Assembly (NCBI GenBank): GCA_963605425.1
Contig: CAVCUQ010000032.1
Location: forward strand, 1-16,720
DNA length: 16,720 nucleotides
Source of the DNA: JAEELC01 sp963605425
GTDB lineage: Bacteria > Bacillota_I > Bacilli_A > Acholeplasmatales > Anaeroplasmataceae
Direction: 5' to 3'
How positions within the stretch are numbered: position 1 is the stretch's first letter; each line of letters begins with the position of its first letter. The translations under genes and the position numbers were made by a program. A model generated the notes under the pieces. It did no database searches. It worked only from the letters and a program-made list of their open reading frames with translations, and was not told the DNA's origin. Shown piece by piece: positions 1 through 7,050 of this stretch.

Positions 1-4
1 TAAA

Positions 5-63
5 ACTCCTTTCGTTATTATTGTTAAAGCCAAACATATTATAACAAAAGGAGTCTTTTTTTT
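5..63 (+). terminator. Intrinsic terminator of a gene upstream of the window
   Basis: The arms at 5-18 and 41-54 pair over 13 of 14 positions, with one C-A mismatch at 13/46. A run of eight T follows at 56-63. The loop is 22 bases, which is long but acceptable. The T run is on the right side only, so it ends rightward transcription entering from outside the window. Confidence 0.75.
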
Positions 64-89
64 GTAAAAATTATGAAAATAATGTAATA

Positions 90-165
90 GACACGTCGCT
101 AATTTTAAAGTTTTTTTGACACGTCGTTAATTTTAAAACAGTACACGCACGTCGCGAAATTTAAT
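90..165. repeat. Three-unit 28-bp tandem repeat array
   Basis: The core CACGTCG occurs at 92, 120 and 148, an exact 28-base period. Each core is followed by (C/T)(T/G)AA(T/A)TTTAA. Units 1 and 2 share GACACGTCG(C/T)TAATTTTAAA. Unit 3 is diverged (GCACGTCGCGAAATTTAA). There are no spacers, so this is not a CRISPR. Unit 2 carries a TTGACA at 116-121 but I see no -10 at a proper distance; downstream of unit 3, TATACT at 165-170 could be a weak -10. The array lies 27 bases after a terminator and about 140 bases before the MarR-family gene. Its function is unknown; possibilities are a multi-site operator or the relic of a mobile or regulatory module. The plan resembles the 23-bp array at 15142-15210. 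Confidence 0.8.
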
Positions 166-204
166 ATACTTAGATTACTATTAATCCTTTGTTTTATGTA
201 AGAG

Positions 205-222
205 ATGAAAAAGCGTTTTCAT
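205..222. promoter_or_regulatory. 18-bp palindrome (LacI-family-like)
   Basis: ATGAAAA at 205-211 is the exact reverse complement of TTTTCAT at 216-222, with AGCG between them. The TGAAAA/TTTTCA flanks recall LacI/CcpA-family operators. The centre is two bases longer than a standard cre box, so I do not call it cre. It lies upstream of the MarR-gene promoter and could be an activator or repressor site, or a small hairpin if transcription starts further upstream. Confidence 0.35.
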
Positions 223-244
223 TAAAATTTTTAAAAATAATTTA

Positions 245-273
245 TTGATAATTTTTAAAATCAATGCTAGAAT
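245..273 (+). promoter_or_regulatory. Promoter of the MarR-ABC operon
   Basis: TTGATA (245-250) and TAGAAT (268-273) are separated by exactly 17 bases, with an extended -10 TG at 265-266. The expected start is near 280, giving a leader of about 23 bases before the ATG at 303 with GAGGT at 293-297 as ribosome binding site. Confidence 0.75.
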
Positions 274-274
274 A

Positions 275-288
275 GTTAGGCTTCTAAC
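275..288. promoter_or_regulatory. Candidate MarR-type autoregulatory operator
   Basis: GTTAG (275-279) and CTAAC (284-288) form a perfect inverted repeat with a 4-base spacer (GCTT). It lies directly after the -10 box and across the predicted start, where a bound dimer would block transcription. The GTTAG half-site resembles what I recall for MepR operators of Staphylococcus aureus, another MarR-family repressor of an efflux gene. That it is bound by the product of the next gene is inference. Confidence 0.5.
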
Positions 289-302
289 AATTGAGGTAAT
301 TT

Positions 303-734
303 ATGTTTGAAAATGATGAAAGTTTAAGTTGTAAAATTGCATATATTAATAGAGTTCATAAGAGAAAAGTTGATCAGGATACTCTAAAATATGGACTAAC
401 TTTAGAACAAGGAAGAATGATTATATATCTTGCAGAACAAGAAAAAGATATACATTTAACAGATTTAGCTAATAAATTTCATGTTAGAAAATCATCTTTA
501 AATTCTATTATTAATAACCTTGAGAAAAAAGGTTGTGTAATAAGAGAATCTTCCGAGAAGGATTCAAGGGTTAAACCTATTAGATTAACTGAATTAGGAT
601 ATGAAAAGGTACAACTTATTCGAAATTCATTTGATATTAACGAAAGAAAAACTAAAGAAGTTTTAACCGAAAATGAGATAGACTCTCTAAATAAGATTTT
701 AGATAAGATTATATCCGGATTAAACAAGGACTAG
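303..734 (+). CDS. MarR-family transcriptional regulator
   Basis: A 143-residue winged helix-turn-helix protein of the usual MarR length. The DNA-recognition region is about residues 53-78 (LTDLANKF, then the RKSSLNSIINNLEKKG recognition helix). The wing follows at about 80-96, with the typical D-x-R (D87, R89) and a hydrophobic strand ending at L95-T96. Flanking N- and C-terminal helices would make the dimer interface. MarR proteins bind palindromic DNA as dimers and usually release it on binding a small molecule. It is first in an operon with two ABC exporter genes: its TAG at 732-734 overlaps the ribosome binding site of the next gene. The likely job is repression of the exporter and of itself through the palindrome at 275-288. 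The ligand cannot be read from the sequence. Start: ATG at 303 with GAGGT 5 bases upstream. Confidence 0.9.
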   Translation: MFENDESLSCKIAYINRVHKRKVDQDTLKYGLTLEQGRMIIYLAEQEKDIHLTDLANKFHVRKSSLNSIINNLEKKGCVIRESSEKDSRVKPIRLTELGYEKVQLIRNSFDINERKTKEVLTENEIDSLNKILDKIISGLNKD

Positions 735-743
735 GAGGTTTAT

Positions 744-2666
744 ATGGGTAAATATACTTACTTAAAAGAAGAAGAAAAATCTATTTTAAAAGTAGAAAAA
801 GAAAAGAAAAGAAATTTTAAGAAAAGTAAGATGAAATTAAAAAAAGAAGCACATCTTATTAACTTTGTAAAAGGATATTGGAAGGAAACAATATTGACAC
901 CTATAACAGTTTGTTTTGAAGCATTCCTTGAAATATTAATTCCTTTAATGATGTCAGACATTGTTAACTTTATTAATCCTGCTGATTCCCCAATTTATAA
1001 CGCTGATAGCACTGCTAAAATTTATATCTTTAAGTTTTTAGCTAATTACGCATCATCTGATCCTGCAAAGGCAGCTTCTAAAGCTGCTACAATAGCTGCT
1101 GTACTTATGATTTTAACATCTATTTTAGCGTTACTTGCTGGTGCTCTTGCTGGTTACTATGCTGCTAAAGCATCTTGTGGATTTGCAAAGAATGGTCGTG
1201 AACAAATTTATCATAAAGTTCAAACATTCTCATTTGAAAATATTGATAAGTTCTCAACAGCTTCATTAATTACGCGTTCAACAACAGATGTAAACAATGT
1301 TCAAAATGCATTCATGATGATTATAAGAATCACATTCCGTGCTCCTGCAATGTTTATATTCTCATTTATAATGGCATTCATTATCAACGCTAAAATATCT
1401 TATACATTCTTAATTGTAATTCCATTTATCGTTGCTGGTCTTGGAATTATCATGTATTTCGCTAGCAAGCATTTCAAAGTAATGTTTAAGAAATATGACC
1501 AATTAAATACAGTTGTAGAAGAAAATGCTCAATCTCAAAGAACTGTTAAGTCATTTGTAAATGAAAACTATGAAATTAAAAAGTTTACATCATCTAGTGA
1601 AGCAGTTTACTATTATTCTACAAAAGCTGAATCTGTACTTGCATTTAACAATCCATTAATGCAATTAGCAACTCATGCATGTATTATTTTAATTTGTTTA
1701 ATTGGTGGACAGTTATTCTATGATGGATCAATGACTGCCGGTGATATTACAGCTCTAGTTGCCTTTGTAATGCAAATCTTAGGTTCATTAATGATGATTT
1801 CATTTATTATCGTTATGATTTCTATGGCTACTGAATCTGCATTCCGTATTAGAGAAGTATTGAATGAAGATCCTGCTATTCCTAATGATGAAAATGGTAT
1901 TAAAGAAATTACTGATGGTTCTATCGAATTTAAGAATGTTAATTTCTCTTATGTTCATGATTTAAATAAGTTAAGTCTTGAAAATATTAATGTATCAATA
2001 GCTTCAGGTGAGACTGTTGGTATTATTGGTGGTACAGGTACTGGTAAATCTTCATTTGTTAACCTTATTCCACGTTTATATGATGTAACTAGCGGTGAAC
2101 TTCTAGTTGGAGGAGTAAACGTTAAAGATTATAATGTTAGAAAATTAAGAGATGAAGTTTCAGTAGTACTTCAAAAGAACGTATTATTTACAGGGTCTAT
2201 TTTAGACAACTTACGTTGGGGTAATGAAAATGCTACTGACGAAGAATTAATACACGCTGCTAAGCTTGCTCAAGCAGATGAATTCGTTCAAACATTCCCT
2301 GATAAGTATAATACTCATATTGATCAAGGTGGTACTAATGTATCAGGTGGTCAAAGACAAAGATTATGTATCGCTCGTGCTCTTGTTAAAAAACCTAAGA
2401 TTTTAATCCTAGATGACTCTACAAGTGCTGTAGATACAAAGACTGATGCTTTAATTAGAAAAGCATTTAGAGAAGAAATTCCCGCAACAACAAAGATTAT
2501 CATTGCTCAAAGAATTTCTTCAGTACAAGATTGTGATCATATTATTGTTCTTGATGATGGTAAGATTAATGGATATGGTACACATGATGAATTAATTAAG
2601 AACAATGAGATCTATAGAGAAATCTATGAAACTCAAGTTAAAGGGGTAGGTGAGAAGAATGCCTAG
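744..2666 (+). CDS. Heterodimeric ABC exporter subunit with degenerate ATP site
   Basis: A 640-residue half-transporter: a basic cytoplasmic N-terminus (about 1-45), a six-helix type IV exporter membrane domain (about 50-365) and a nucleotide-binding domain. Walker A is GGTGTGKSS at 429-437. The signature VSGGQRQ at 533-539 is canonical. Walker B is ILILDDS at 553-559, with Asp558 where the catalytic Glu should be, and the switch histidine is Gln589 (AQRIS). These two changes mark the non-hydrolysing side of heterodimeric exporters such as TM287/288 or BmrC/BmrD. The next gene supplies the complementary half. The pair should sit in the cytoplasmic membrane and export drugs, lipids or peptides; the substrate is not evident. 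Start: ATG at 744, with AGGAGG overlapping the stop of the regulator gene. It is controlled with that gene from the promoter at 245-273. Confidence 0.92.
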   Translation: MGKYTYLKEEEKSILKVEKEKKRNFKKSKMKLKKEAHLINFVKGYWKETILTPITVCFEAFLEILIPLMMSDIVNFINPADSPIYNADSTAKIYIFKFLANYASSDPAKAASKAATIAAVLMILTSILALLAGALAGYYAAKASCGFAKNGREQIYHKVQTFSFENIDKFSTASLITRSTTDVNNVQNAFMMIIRITFRAPAMFIFSFIMAFIINAKISYTFLIVIPFIVAGLGIIMYFASKHFKVMFKKYDQLNTVVEENAQSQRTVKSFVNENYEIKKFTSSSEAVYYYSTKAESVLAFNNPLMQLATHACIILICLIGGQLFYDGSMTAGDITALVAFVMQILGSLMMISFIIVMISMATESAFRIREVLNEDPAIPNDENGIKEITDGSIEFKNVNFSYVHDLNKLSLENINVSIASGETVGIIGGTGTGKSSFVNLIPRLYDVTSGELLVGGVNVKDYNVRKLRDEVSVVLQKNVLFTGSILDNLRWGNENATDEELIHAAKLAQADEFVQTFPDKYNTHIDQGGTNVSGGQRQRLCIARALVKKPKILILDDSTSAVDTKTDALIRKAFREEIPATTKIIIAQRISSVQDCDHIIVLDDGKINGYGTHDELIKNNEIYREIYETQVKGVGEKNA

Positions 2667-4569
2667 TGTTAATAATAAAATGCGTGGCGGTAAAAAAGCT
2701 AAGAATCCAATGAAGACTTTTGGCCGTTTACTTAAATTCGTTTGGAAACATTATTGGATTCAATTAATAATTGTCTTACTATGTATGGCAGTTACTTCAT
2801 TTGCATCTGTTTATGGTGCATCTTTCCCTAGTAAAGTTGTTGAAACTAAAGATGGTGTAAAGACATTCTTTACAGACTATGATTCTAGTAAATCTATTGC
2901 AATGTATGTATTTATTAAGGTTTTGCCTTTAATTATTATTTACCTTGCAGGTGTTGTTACAGCTTATATCAATGCTCGTTTAATGGCTATTATTGGTCAA
3001 GGTACATTAAAGAAAGTAAGAGATGAAATGTTTGAACACATGCAATCATTACCTATTGTATACTTTGATAGACATCCTCATGGCGAAATCATGAGCCGTT
3101 ATACAAACGATACTGATACTCTTCGTCAATTAATTACTCAATCATTACCATCTTTAATTCAATCTGGATTAATGATGATCTTCCTTTTAATATATATGAT
3201 TGCATCTAACTTCATTCTTGCAATTGTTATCGTCTTAATGGTTGTTGTAATGGTAGCTGTTACAAAGAGCCTTGGTGGTAAGAGTGGTAAAGGATTCGTT
3301 AAACAACAAATTGATGTTGGTAATCTTAATGGTTACATTGAAGAAATGCTTTCAGGTGTTAAAGTTGTTAAGGTATTCAACCACGAAGAAGAAGCTATTG
3401 AAGGATTTGATAAGATTAATGATGATCTATGTTATTCTTCAACTAAAGCTAATATCTTTGCAAATATCTTAATGCCTATTATGAATAACTTAGGTTATAT
3501 CTCATATGGTATTACAATCATGGTTGGTTCACTTCTAGCTTTAAATAATGTATTAGGATTTACTGTTACAGCTCTTGTTGCATATATTTCATACAATAGA
3601 ATGTTCTGTAACCAAGTTTCTCAAGCATCTAACCAATTCAACATGATAGTTCTTGGTATTGCTGGTGCTGAAAGAATCTTCGAACTTATTGATGAAAAGA
3701 GCGAAACTGATGATGGTTATGTAACTCTAGTAAATGCTAAAGAAGTTAACGGTGAACTTGTAGAAGTTAAGGAACGTACTGGTGTTTGGGCTTGGAAACA
3801 TCCTCATCATGATGGAACTTTAACTTATACTAAACTTCAAGGTGATGTTAGATTCTTTGATGTAGACTTTGGTTACTATCCTGATAAGATTGTTTTACAT
3901 GATGTATCTTTATTTGCTAAACCAGGTCAAAAGATTGCCTTTGTAGGTTCAACTGGTGCAGGTAAGACTACTATTACTAACTTAATTAATAGATTCTATG
4001 ATATTCAAGATGGTAAGATTAGATTTGATGGTATTAATATTAATAAGATTAAGAAAGCTGATTTACGTCATGCTTTAGGTATGGTTTTACAAGATACTAA
4101 CTTATTTACTGGTACTATTAAAGATAACATTAGATATGGTAAATTAGACGCTACTGACGAAGAAGTTTATGAAGCAGCTAAACTTGCTAACGTTGACCTA
4201 TTTGTTAAGCATTTACCAAATGGTTATGACACAATGCTTACTGAAAATGGTTCTGAACTTTCTCAAGGACAAAGACAATTAATTGCCATTGCTCGTGCAG
4301 CTATTACTAACCCTCCAGTACTTATTCTAGATGAAGCTACTTCTAGTATTGATACTCGTACAGAAGCTTTAGTTACAAGTGCTATGGATAAGCTTATGGA
4401 TGGTAGAACAGTATTTGTTATTGCTCACAGACTTTCAACAGTTAAGAACTCTAAGGCTATCATGGTTCTTGAACATGGTGTAATTATTGAACGTGGTTCT
4501 CACGATGAATTAATTGCTCAAAAAGGTAAATATTATCAATTATATACTGGTGCATTTGAACTAGAATAA
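2659..4569 (+). CDS. Heterodimeric ABC exporter subunit with catalytic ATP site
   Basis: A 636-residue half-transporter with a six-helix membrane domain (about 25-345) and an ATPase domain. Walker A is GSTGAGKTT at 430-438. Walker B is LILDEAT at 555-561, with the catalytic Glu559. The switch residue His590 (AHRLS) is present. The signature is altered to LSQGQRQ (534-540) instead of LSGGQ, as expected for the partner of a degenerate subunit: this signature faces the degenerate Walker sites of the other chain. Between the membrane and ATPase domains lies a linker insertion of about 40 residues (around 350-395, containing KERTGVWAWKHPHHDG). The ATG at 2659 overlaps the upstream stop by 8 bases and has GGTGAG before it. 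A GTG at 2650 would add three residues but sits too close to the available ribosome binding site. This is the last gene of the operon, followed by a strong terminator. Confidence 0.92.
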   Translation: MPSVNNKMRGGKKAKNPMKTFGRLLKFVWKHYWIQLIIVLLCMAVTSFASVYGASFPSKVVETKDGVKTFFTDYDSSKSIAMYVFIKVLPLIIIYLAGVVTAYINARLMAIIGQGTLKKVRDEMFEHMQSLPIVYFDRHPHGEIMSRYTNDTDTLRQLITQSLPSLIQSGLMMIFLLIYMIASNFILAIVIVLMVVVMVAVTKSLGGKSGKGFVKQQIDVGNLNGYIEEMLSGVKVVKVFNHEEEAIEGFDKINDDLCYSSTKANIFANILMPIMNNLGYISYGITIMVGSLLALNNVLGFTVTALVAYISYNRMFCNQVSQASNQFNMIVLGIAGAERIFELIDEKSETDDGYVTLVNAKEVNGELVEVKERTGVWAWKHPHHDGTLTYTKLQGDVRFFDVDFGYYPDKIVLHDVSLFAKPGQKIAFVGSTGAGKTTITNLINRFYDIQDGKIRFDGININKIKKADLRHALGMVLQDTNLFTGTIKDNIRYGKLDATDEEVYEAAKLANVDLFVKHLPNGYDTMLTENGSELSQGQRQLIAIARAAITNPPVLILDEATSSIDTRTEALVTSAMDKLMDGRTVFVIAHRLSTVKNSKAIMVLEHGVIIERGSHDELIAQKGKYYQLYTGAFELE

Positions 4570-4583
4570 TTGAATTTAACAAG

Positions 4584-4615
4584 TGAGGGACTAGAATTTC
4601 TAGTCCCTCATTTTT
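4584..4615 (+). terminator. Intrinsic terminator after the ABC operon
   Basis: A perfect 12-bp stem (4584-4595 with 4599-4610), a 3-base loop and five T (4611-4615). It starts 15 bases after the stop codon of the second ABC gene and separates this operon from the dehydrogenase gene. Confidence 0.9.
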
Positions 4616-4630
4616 AAATAATGTCCTACG

Positions 4631-4666
4631 AAAACGTTTTACATTGAACGTTTAAAATGCTATAAT
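4631..4666 (+). promoter_or_regulatory. Promoter and candidate operator of the dehydrogenase gene
   Basis: TTTACA (4638-4643) and TATAAT (4661-4666) are 17 bases apart, with an extended -10 TG at 4658-4659. The perfect palindrome AAAACGTTTT (4631-4640) runs into the -35 box, and a second AACGTT centred 14 bases later (4648-4653) falls in the spacer. AACGTT-centred palindromes are typical of LacI-family repressors, so sugar-responsive repression is plausible. The flanks do not fit a full CcpA cre box. The regulator is not in the window. Confidence 0.65.
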
Positions 4667-4700
4667 TATTAGTGTATAAACTACAGGAGGAATTATTAAA

Positions 4701-5504
4701 ATGGTAGATTTAAATAGTTTTTCATTAAAAGGAAAAGTAGCTTTAGTAACTGGTGCTTCTTATGGTATTGGTTTTGCGATTGCATCTGCATATGCTAATT
4801 GCGGTGCTACAATTGTTTTCAATGACATTAATGAAGATTTAGTAGCTAAGGGTATGAAAGCTTATGAAGAAGCTGGAATTAAGGCTCATGGTTATGTTTG
4901 TGATGTAACTAATGAAGAACAAGTTAGCGAACTTGTTTCAAAGATTGAAAAAGAAGTAGGTACTATTGATATTCTTGTAAATAATGCAGGTATAATTAAG
5001 CGTATTCCTATGATCGAAATGTCTGCTGCTGATTTTAGAAAGGTTATTGACATTGACTTAAACGGACCATTCATTATGGCTAAGGCTGTAATTCCAGGTA
5101 TGATTAAGAAGGGTCATGGTAAGATCATTAACATTTGTTCAATGATGTCTGAACTTGGTAGAGAAACAGTTTCTGCTTATGCAGCTGCTAAGGGTGGATT
5201 AAAGATGCTTACTAAGAACATTTGTTCTGAGTATGGTGAATATAACATCCAATGTAATGGTATTGGACCTGGTTATATTGCAACTCCACAAACTGCTCCA
5301 CTTCGTGAAATTCAACCAGATGGATCACGTCATCCATTTGATCAATTCATTATTGCAAAGACTCCAGCTGCTCGTTGGGGAACTCCAGAAGACTTACAAG
5401 GTCCTGCAGTATTCCTAGCTAGTGATGCTTCTAACTTTGTAAATGGTCACATCTTATATGTTGACGGTGGTATCTTAGCTTATATCGGTAAGCAACCTAA
5501 GTAA
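4701..5504 (+). CDS. SDR dehydrogenase, gluconate 5-dehydrogenase/KduD type
   Basis: A 267-residue classical short-chain dehydrogenase/reductase. The cofactor motif TGASYGIG is at 17-24, the acidic Asp42 follows strand 2, and NNAG is at 94-97. The catalytic tetrad is Asn121, Ser147, Tyr160 and Lys164 (YAAAK). The C-terminal half (NGIGPGYIATPQT and the end GGILAYIGKQPK) closely recalls the gluconate 5-dehydrogenase group common in gut bacteria. Members interconvert gluconate and 5-ketogluconate, or act like KduD in the ketouronate steps of pectin or glucuronate breakdown; this protein could do either. It is cytosolic and uses NAD(P)H. Start: ATG with AGGAGG at 4685-4690. It is a single-gene unit between two terminators; no isomerase, kinase or sugar-acid transporter lies next to it, so the pathway cannot be read from the neighbours. 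Confidence 0.88.
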   Translation: MVDLNSFSLKGKVALVTGASYGIGFAIASAYANCGATIVFNDINEDLVAKGMKAYEEAGIKAHGYVCDVTNEEQVSELVSKIEKEVGTIDILVNNAGIIKRIPMIEMSAADFRKVIDIDLNGPFIMAKAVIPGMIKKGHGKIINICSMMSELGRETVSAYAAAKGGLKMLTKNICSEYGEYNIQCNGIGPGYIATPQTAPLREIQPDGSRHPFDQFIIAKTPAARWGTPEDLQGPAVFLASDASNFVNGHILYVDGGILAYIGKQPK

Positions 5505-5514
5505 TAATGAATAA

Positions 5515-5546
5515 AATCTTATAAGGAAACTTATAGGATTTTTTTT
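5515..5546 (+). terminator. Intrinsic terminator after the dehydrogenase gene
   Basis: An 11-bp stem (5515-5525 with 5530-5540, one G-U) has a GAAA tetraloop. The T run 5539-5546 extends from the stem end. It lies 10 bases after the stop codon. Confidence 0.9.
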
Positions 5547-5584
5547 ATAATATTTTATTTTCTTAAAATTTAAATGCATAATTG

Positions 5585-5613
5585 TTTTTAATTACATATC
5601 TTTGTGATATAAT
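5585..5613 (+). promoter_or_regulatory. Promoter of tldD-tldE
   Basis: TATAAT at 5608-5613 has an extended -10 TG at 5605-5606. The -35 region (TTTTTA, 5585-5590, 17-base spacing) is weak, as is common with extended -10 promoters. The ribosome binding site GAGGTG is at 5627-5632. Confidence 0.6.
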
Positions 5614-5640
5614 TCTTAATTAGAAAGAGGTGCTCGTTAA

Positions 5641-7050
5641 ATGGAAGAATCTAAATTTTTAATTGATAATAAGTCTTCTTGTAAAGAATTGGTAAATGAA
5701 CTTTCAAAGACTTATAAATATGTTTCTATTTTAGCTTGTGATGTAAAAGGTATCGTTATTAGAGCTAACAAAAAAACATCAACTATAGCTGAAAATGAAT
5801 TCGATAAACAACAAGGTTTTGTTGTTAAAATGAATAATGGTCATGCATTCTATGAATATTCTTTTGATCACTTTGAAGGAAATATTAAAGAATTTGCAAA
5901 GAAAATTATTAAAGAAGTTGAAGTATCAGATGATTTAATTGATAAAGAAATCACTGTAGAAGTTCCTTTAGAAGAAGAGCTTGTTAAGGATTTTGTACGT
6001 GAATCAGATATTTATGATTATAAAGAAGAAGACTTACTTAAATTTTGCAAAGATAATGTTAAGCATGCATTAGAGAGCGATAAACATTTTGTAAATGTTA
6101 TTTCTAGTCTTCAAACTCAAGATGTATCCAAGATGTTTATCTCTAGCAAAAGAGAACTTACTCAGCATTACACTTGGGTTAATGGTATGATTTTAGGTGT
6201 ATATGTATCAGAAGATGGAAAAATGACTTCATCAAGAGTAATGTCTTATTCAAAAGATATTAAAGATGTAATTGATACTCTGCCTTCTAAAATAGATGAA
6301 TTAGTATATAAATGTTCACATCTAGCTAAGGCTAAACCTATTAAACCAGGTGTATATGATGTTATTACTCATCCTACAATTACAGGTCTTATAGCTCATG
6401 AGGCATTTGGTCATGGTGTAGAGATGGACCAATTTGTAAAAGACAGAGCACTTGCTAAATACTGGGTTAACGATTATGTTGCAAGTCCTATTTGTAATAT
6501 GAGAGATGGAGCTAGTGATATATTATCAACAGCTAGTTACTTCTTCGATGATGATGGTGTAATTGCTCAAAATACACAAATAATCAAAGATGGTAAATTA
6601 GTTTCTGGTATTTGTGATTTTGTAAGTGGTGCTGAACTTGATTTTAAACCTACAGGTAATTCAAGAAGAGAGAAATTCAATAGAAAAGCATATACAAGAA
6701 TGACTAATACTTATTTTGAAAAAGGACATGATAAACTTGAAGATATGATTAAAAGTATCAAACATGGTTACATGTTATTTGAAACAAATAATGGTATGGA
6801 AGACCCTAAGAACTGGGCTATTCAATGTGTATGTGAATATGGTATTGAAATTAAAGATGGAAAACTTACTGAAAACTGGGTTAGCCCTGTAGTTATGAGT
6901 GGATTTGTGCCTGAATTATTAAAATCTATTTCCATGGTATCTGATGAATTTGAAATCATTGGATCAGGTTCTTGTGGTAAAGGTTATAAAGAGTGGGTTA
7001 GAGTTTCTGATGGCGGACCACATTTGAAAGCAAAGGTGAAATTAAGCTAA
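5641..7050 (+). CDS. tldD: TldD metalloprotease subunit
   Basis: 469 residues, the usual TldD length. The zinc-protease signature HEAFGH lies at 253-258: His253 and His258 would bind zinc and Glu254 would be catalytic, followed by the E-x-D (GVEMD) typical of the family. The glycine-rich tail (GSGSCGKGYKEW, then SDGGPHLK) matches the conserved C-terminal part. TldD pairs with TldE to form a cytosolic heterodimeric peptidase that degrades unfolded peptides; in some bacteria it also matures microcin-type peptides. No peptide precursor gene is seen here, so a general peptidase role is more likely. Its TAA (7048-7050) shares one base with the ATG of the next gene, giving tight translational coupling. 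Its start is the ATG after GAGGTG. Confidence 0.9.
   Translation: MEESKFLIDNKSSCKELVNELSKTYKYVSILACDVKGIVIRANKKTSTIAENEFDKQQGFVVKMNNGHAFYEYSFDHFEGNIKEFAKKIIKEVEVSDDLIDKEITVEVPLEEELVKDFVRESDIYDYKEEDLLKFCKDNVKHALESDKHFVNVISSLQTQDVSKMFISSKRELTQHYTWVNGMILGVYVSEDGKMTSSRVMSYSKDIKDVIDTLPSKIDELVYKCSHLAKAKPIKPGVYDVITHPTITGLIAHEAFGHGVEMDQFVKDRALAKYWVNDYVASPICNMRDGASDILSTASYFFDDDGVIAQNTQIIKDGKLVSGICDFVSGAELDFKPTGNSRREKFNRKAYTRMTNTYFEKGHDKLEDMIKSIKHGYMLFETNNGMEDPKNWAIQCVCEYGIEIKDGKLTENWVSPVVMSGFVPELLKSISMVSDEFEIIGSGSCGKGYKEWVRVSDGGPHLKAKVKLS

Noticed and set aside
205..222. A CcpA cre box
   Set aside because: The palindrome centre is two bases too long for the cre consensus; the dehydrogenase palindrome at 4631-4640 likewise lacks the outer TG/CA.
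2650..2658. GTG start for the second ABC subunit
   Set aside because: AAGGGG would be only three bases from the GTG, while the ATG at 2659 has GGTGAG in front and gives a normal coupled overlap.
3272..3472. Small frame inside the second ABC gene
   Set aside because: It is a shifted-frame shadow of a well-supported coding region. The same holds for 479-727, 758-961, 4892-5074 and 5233-5418.
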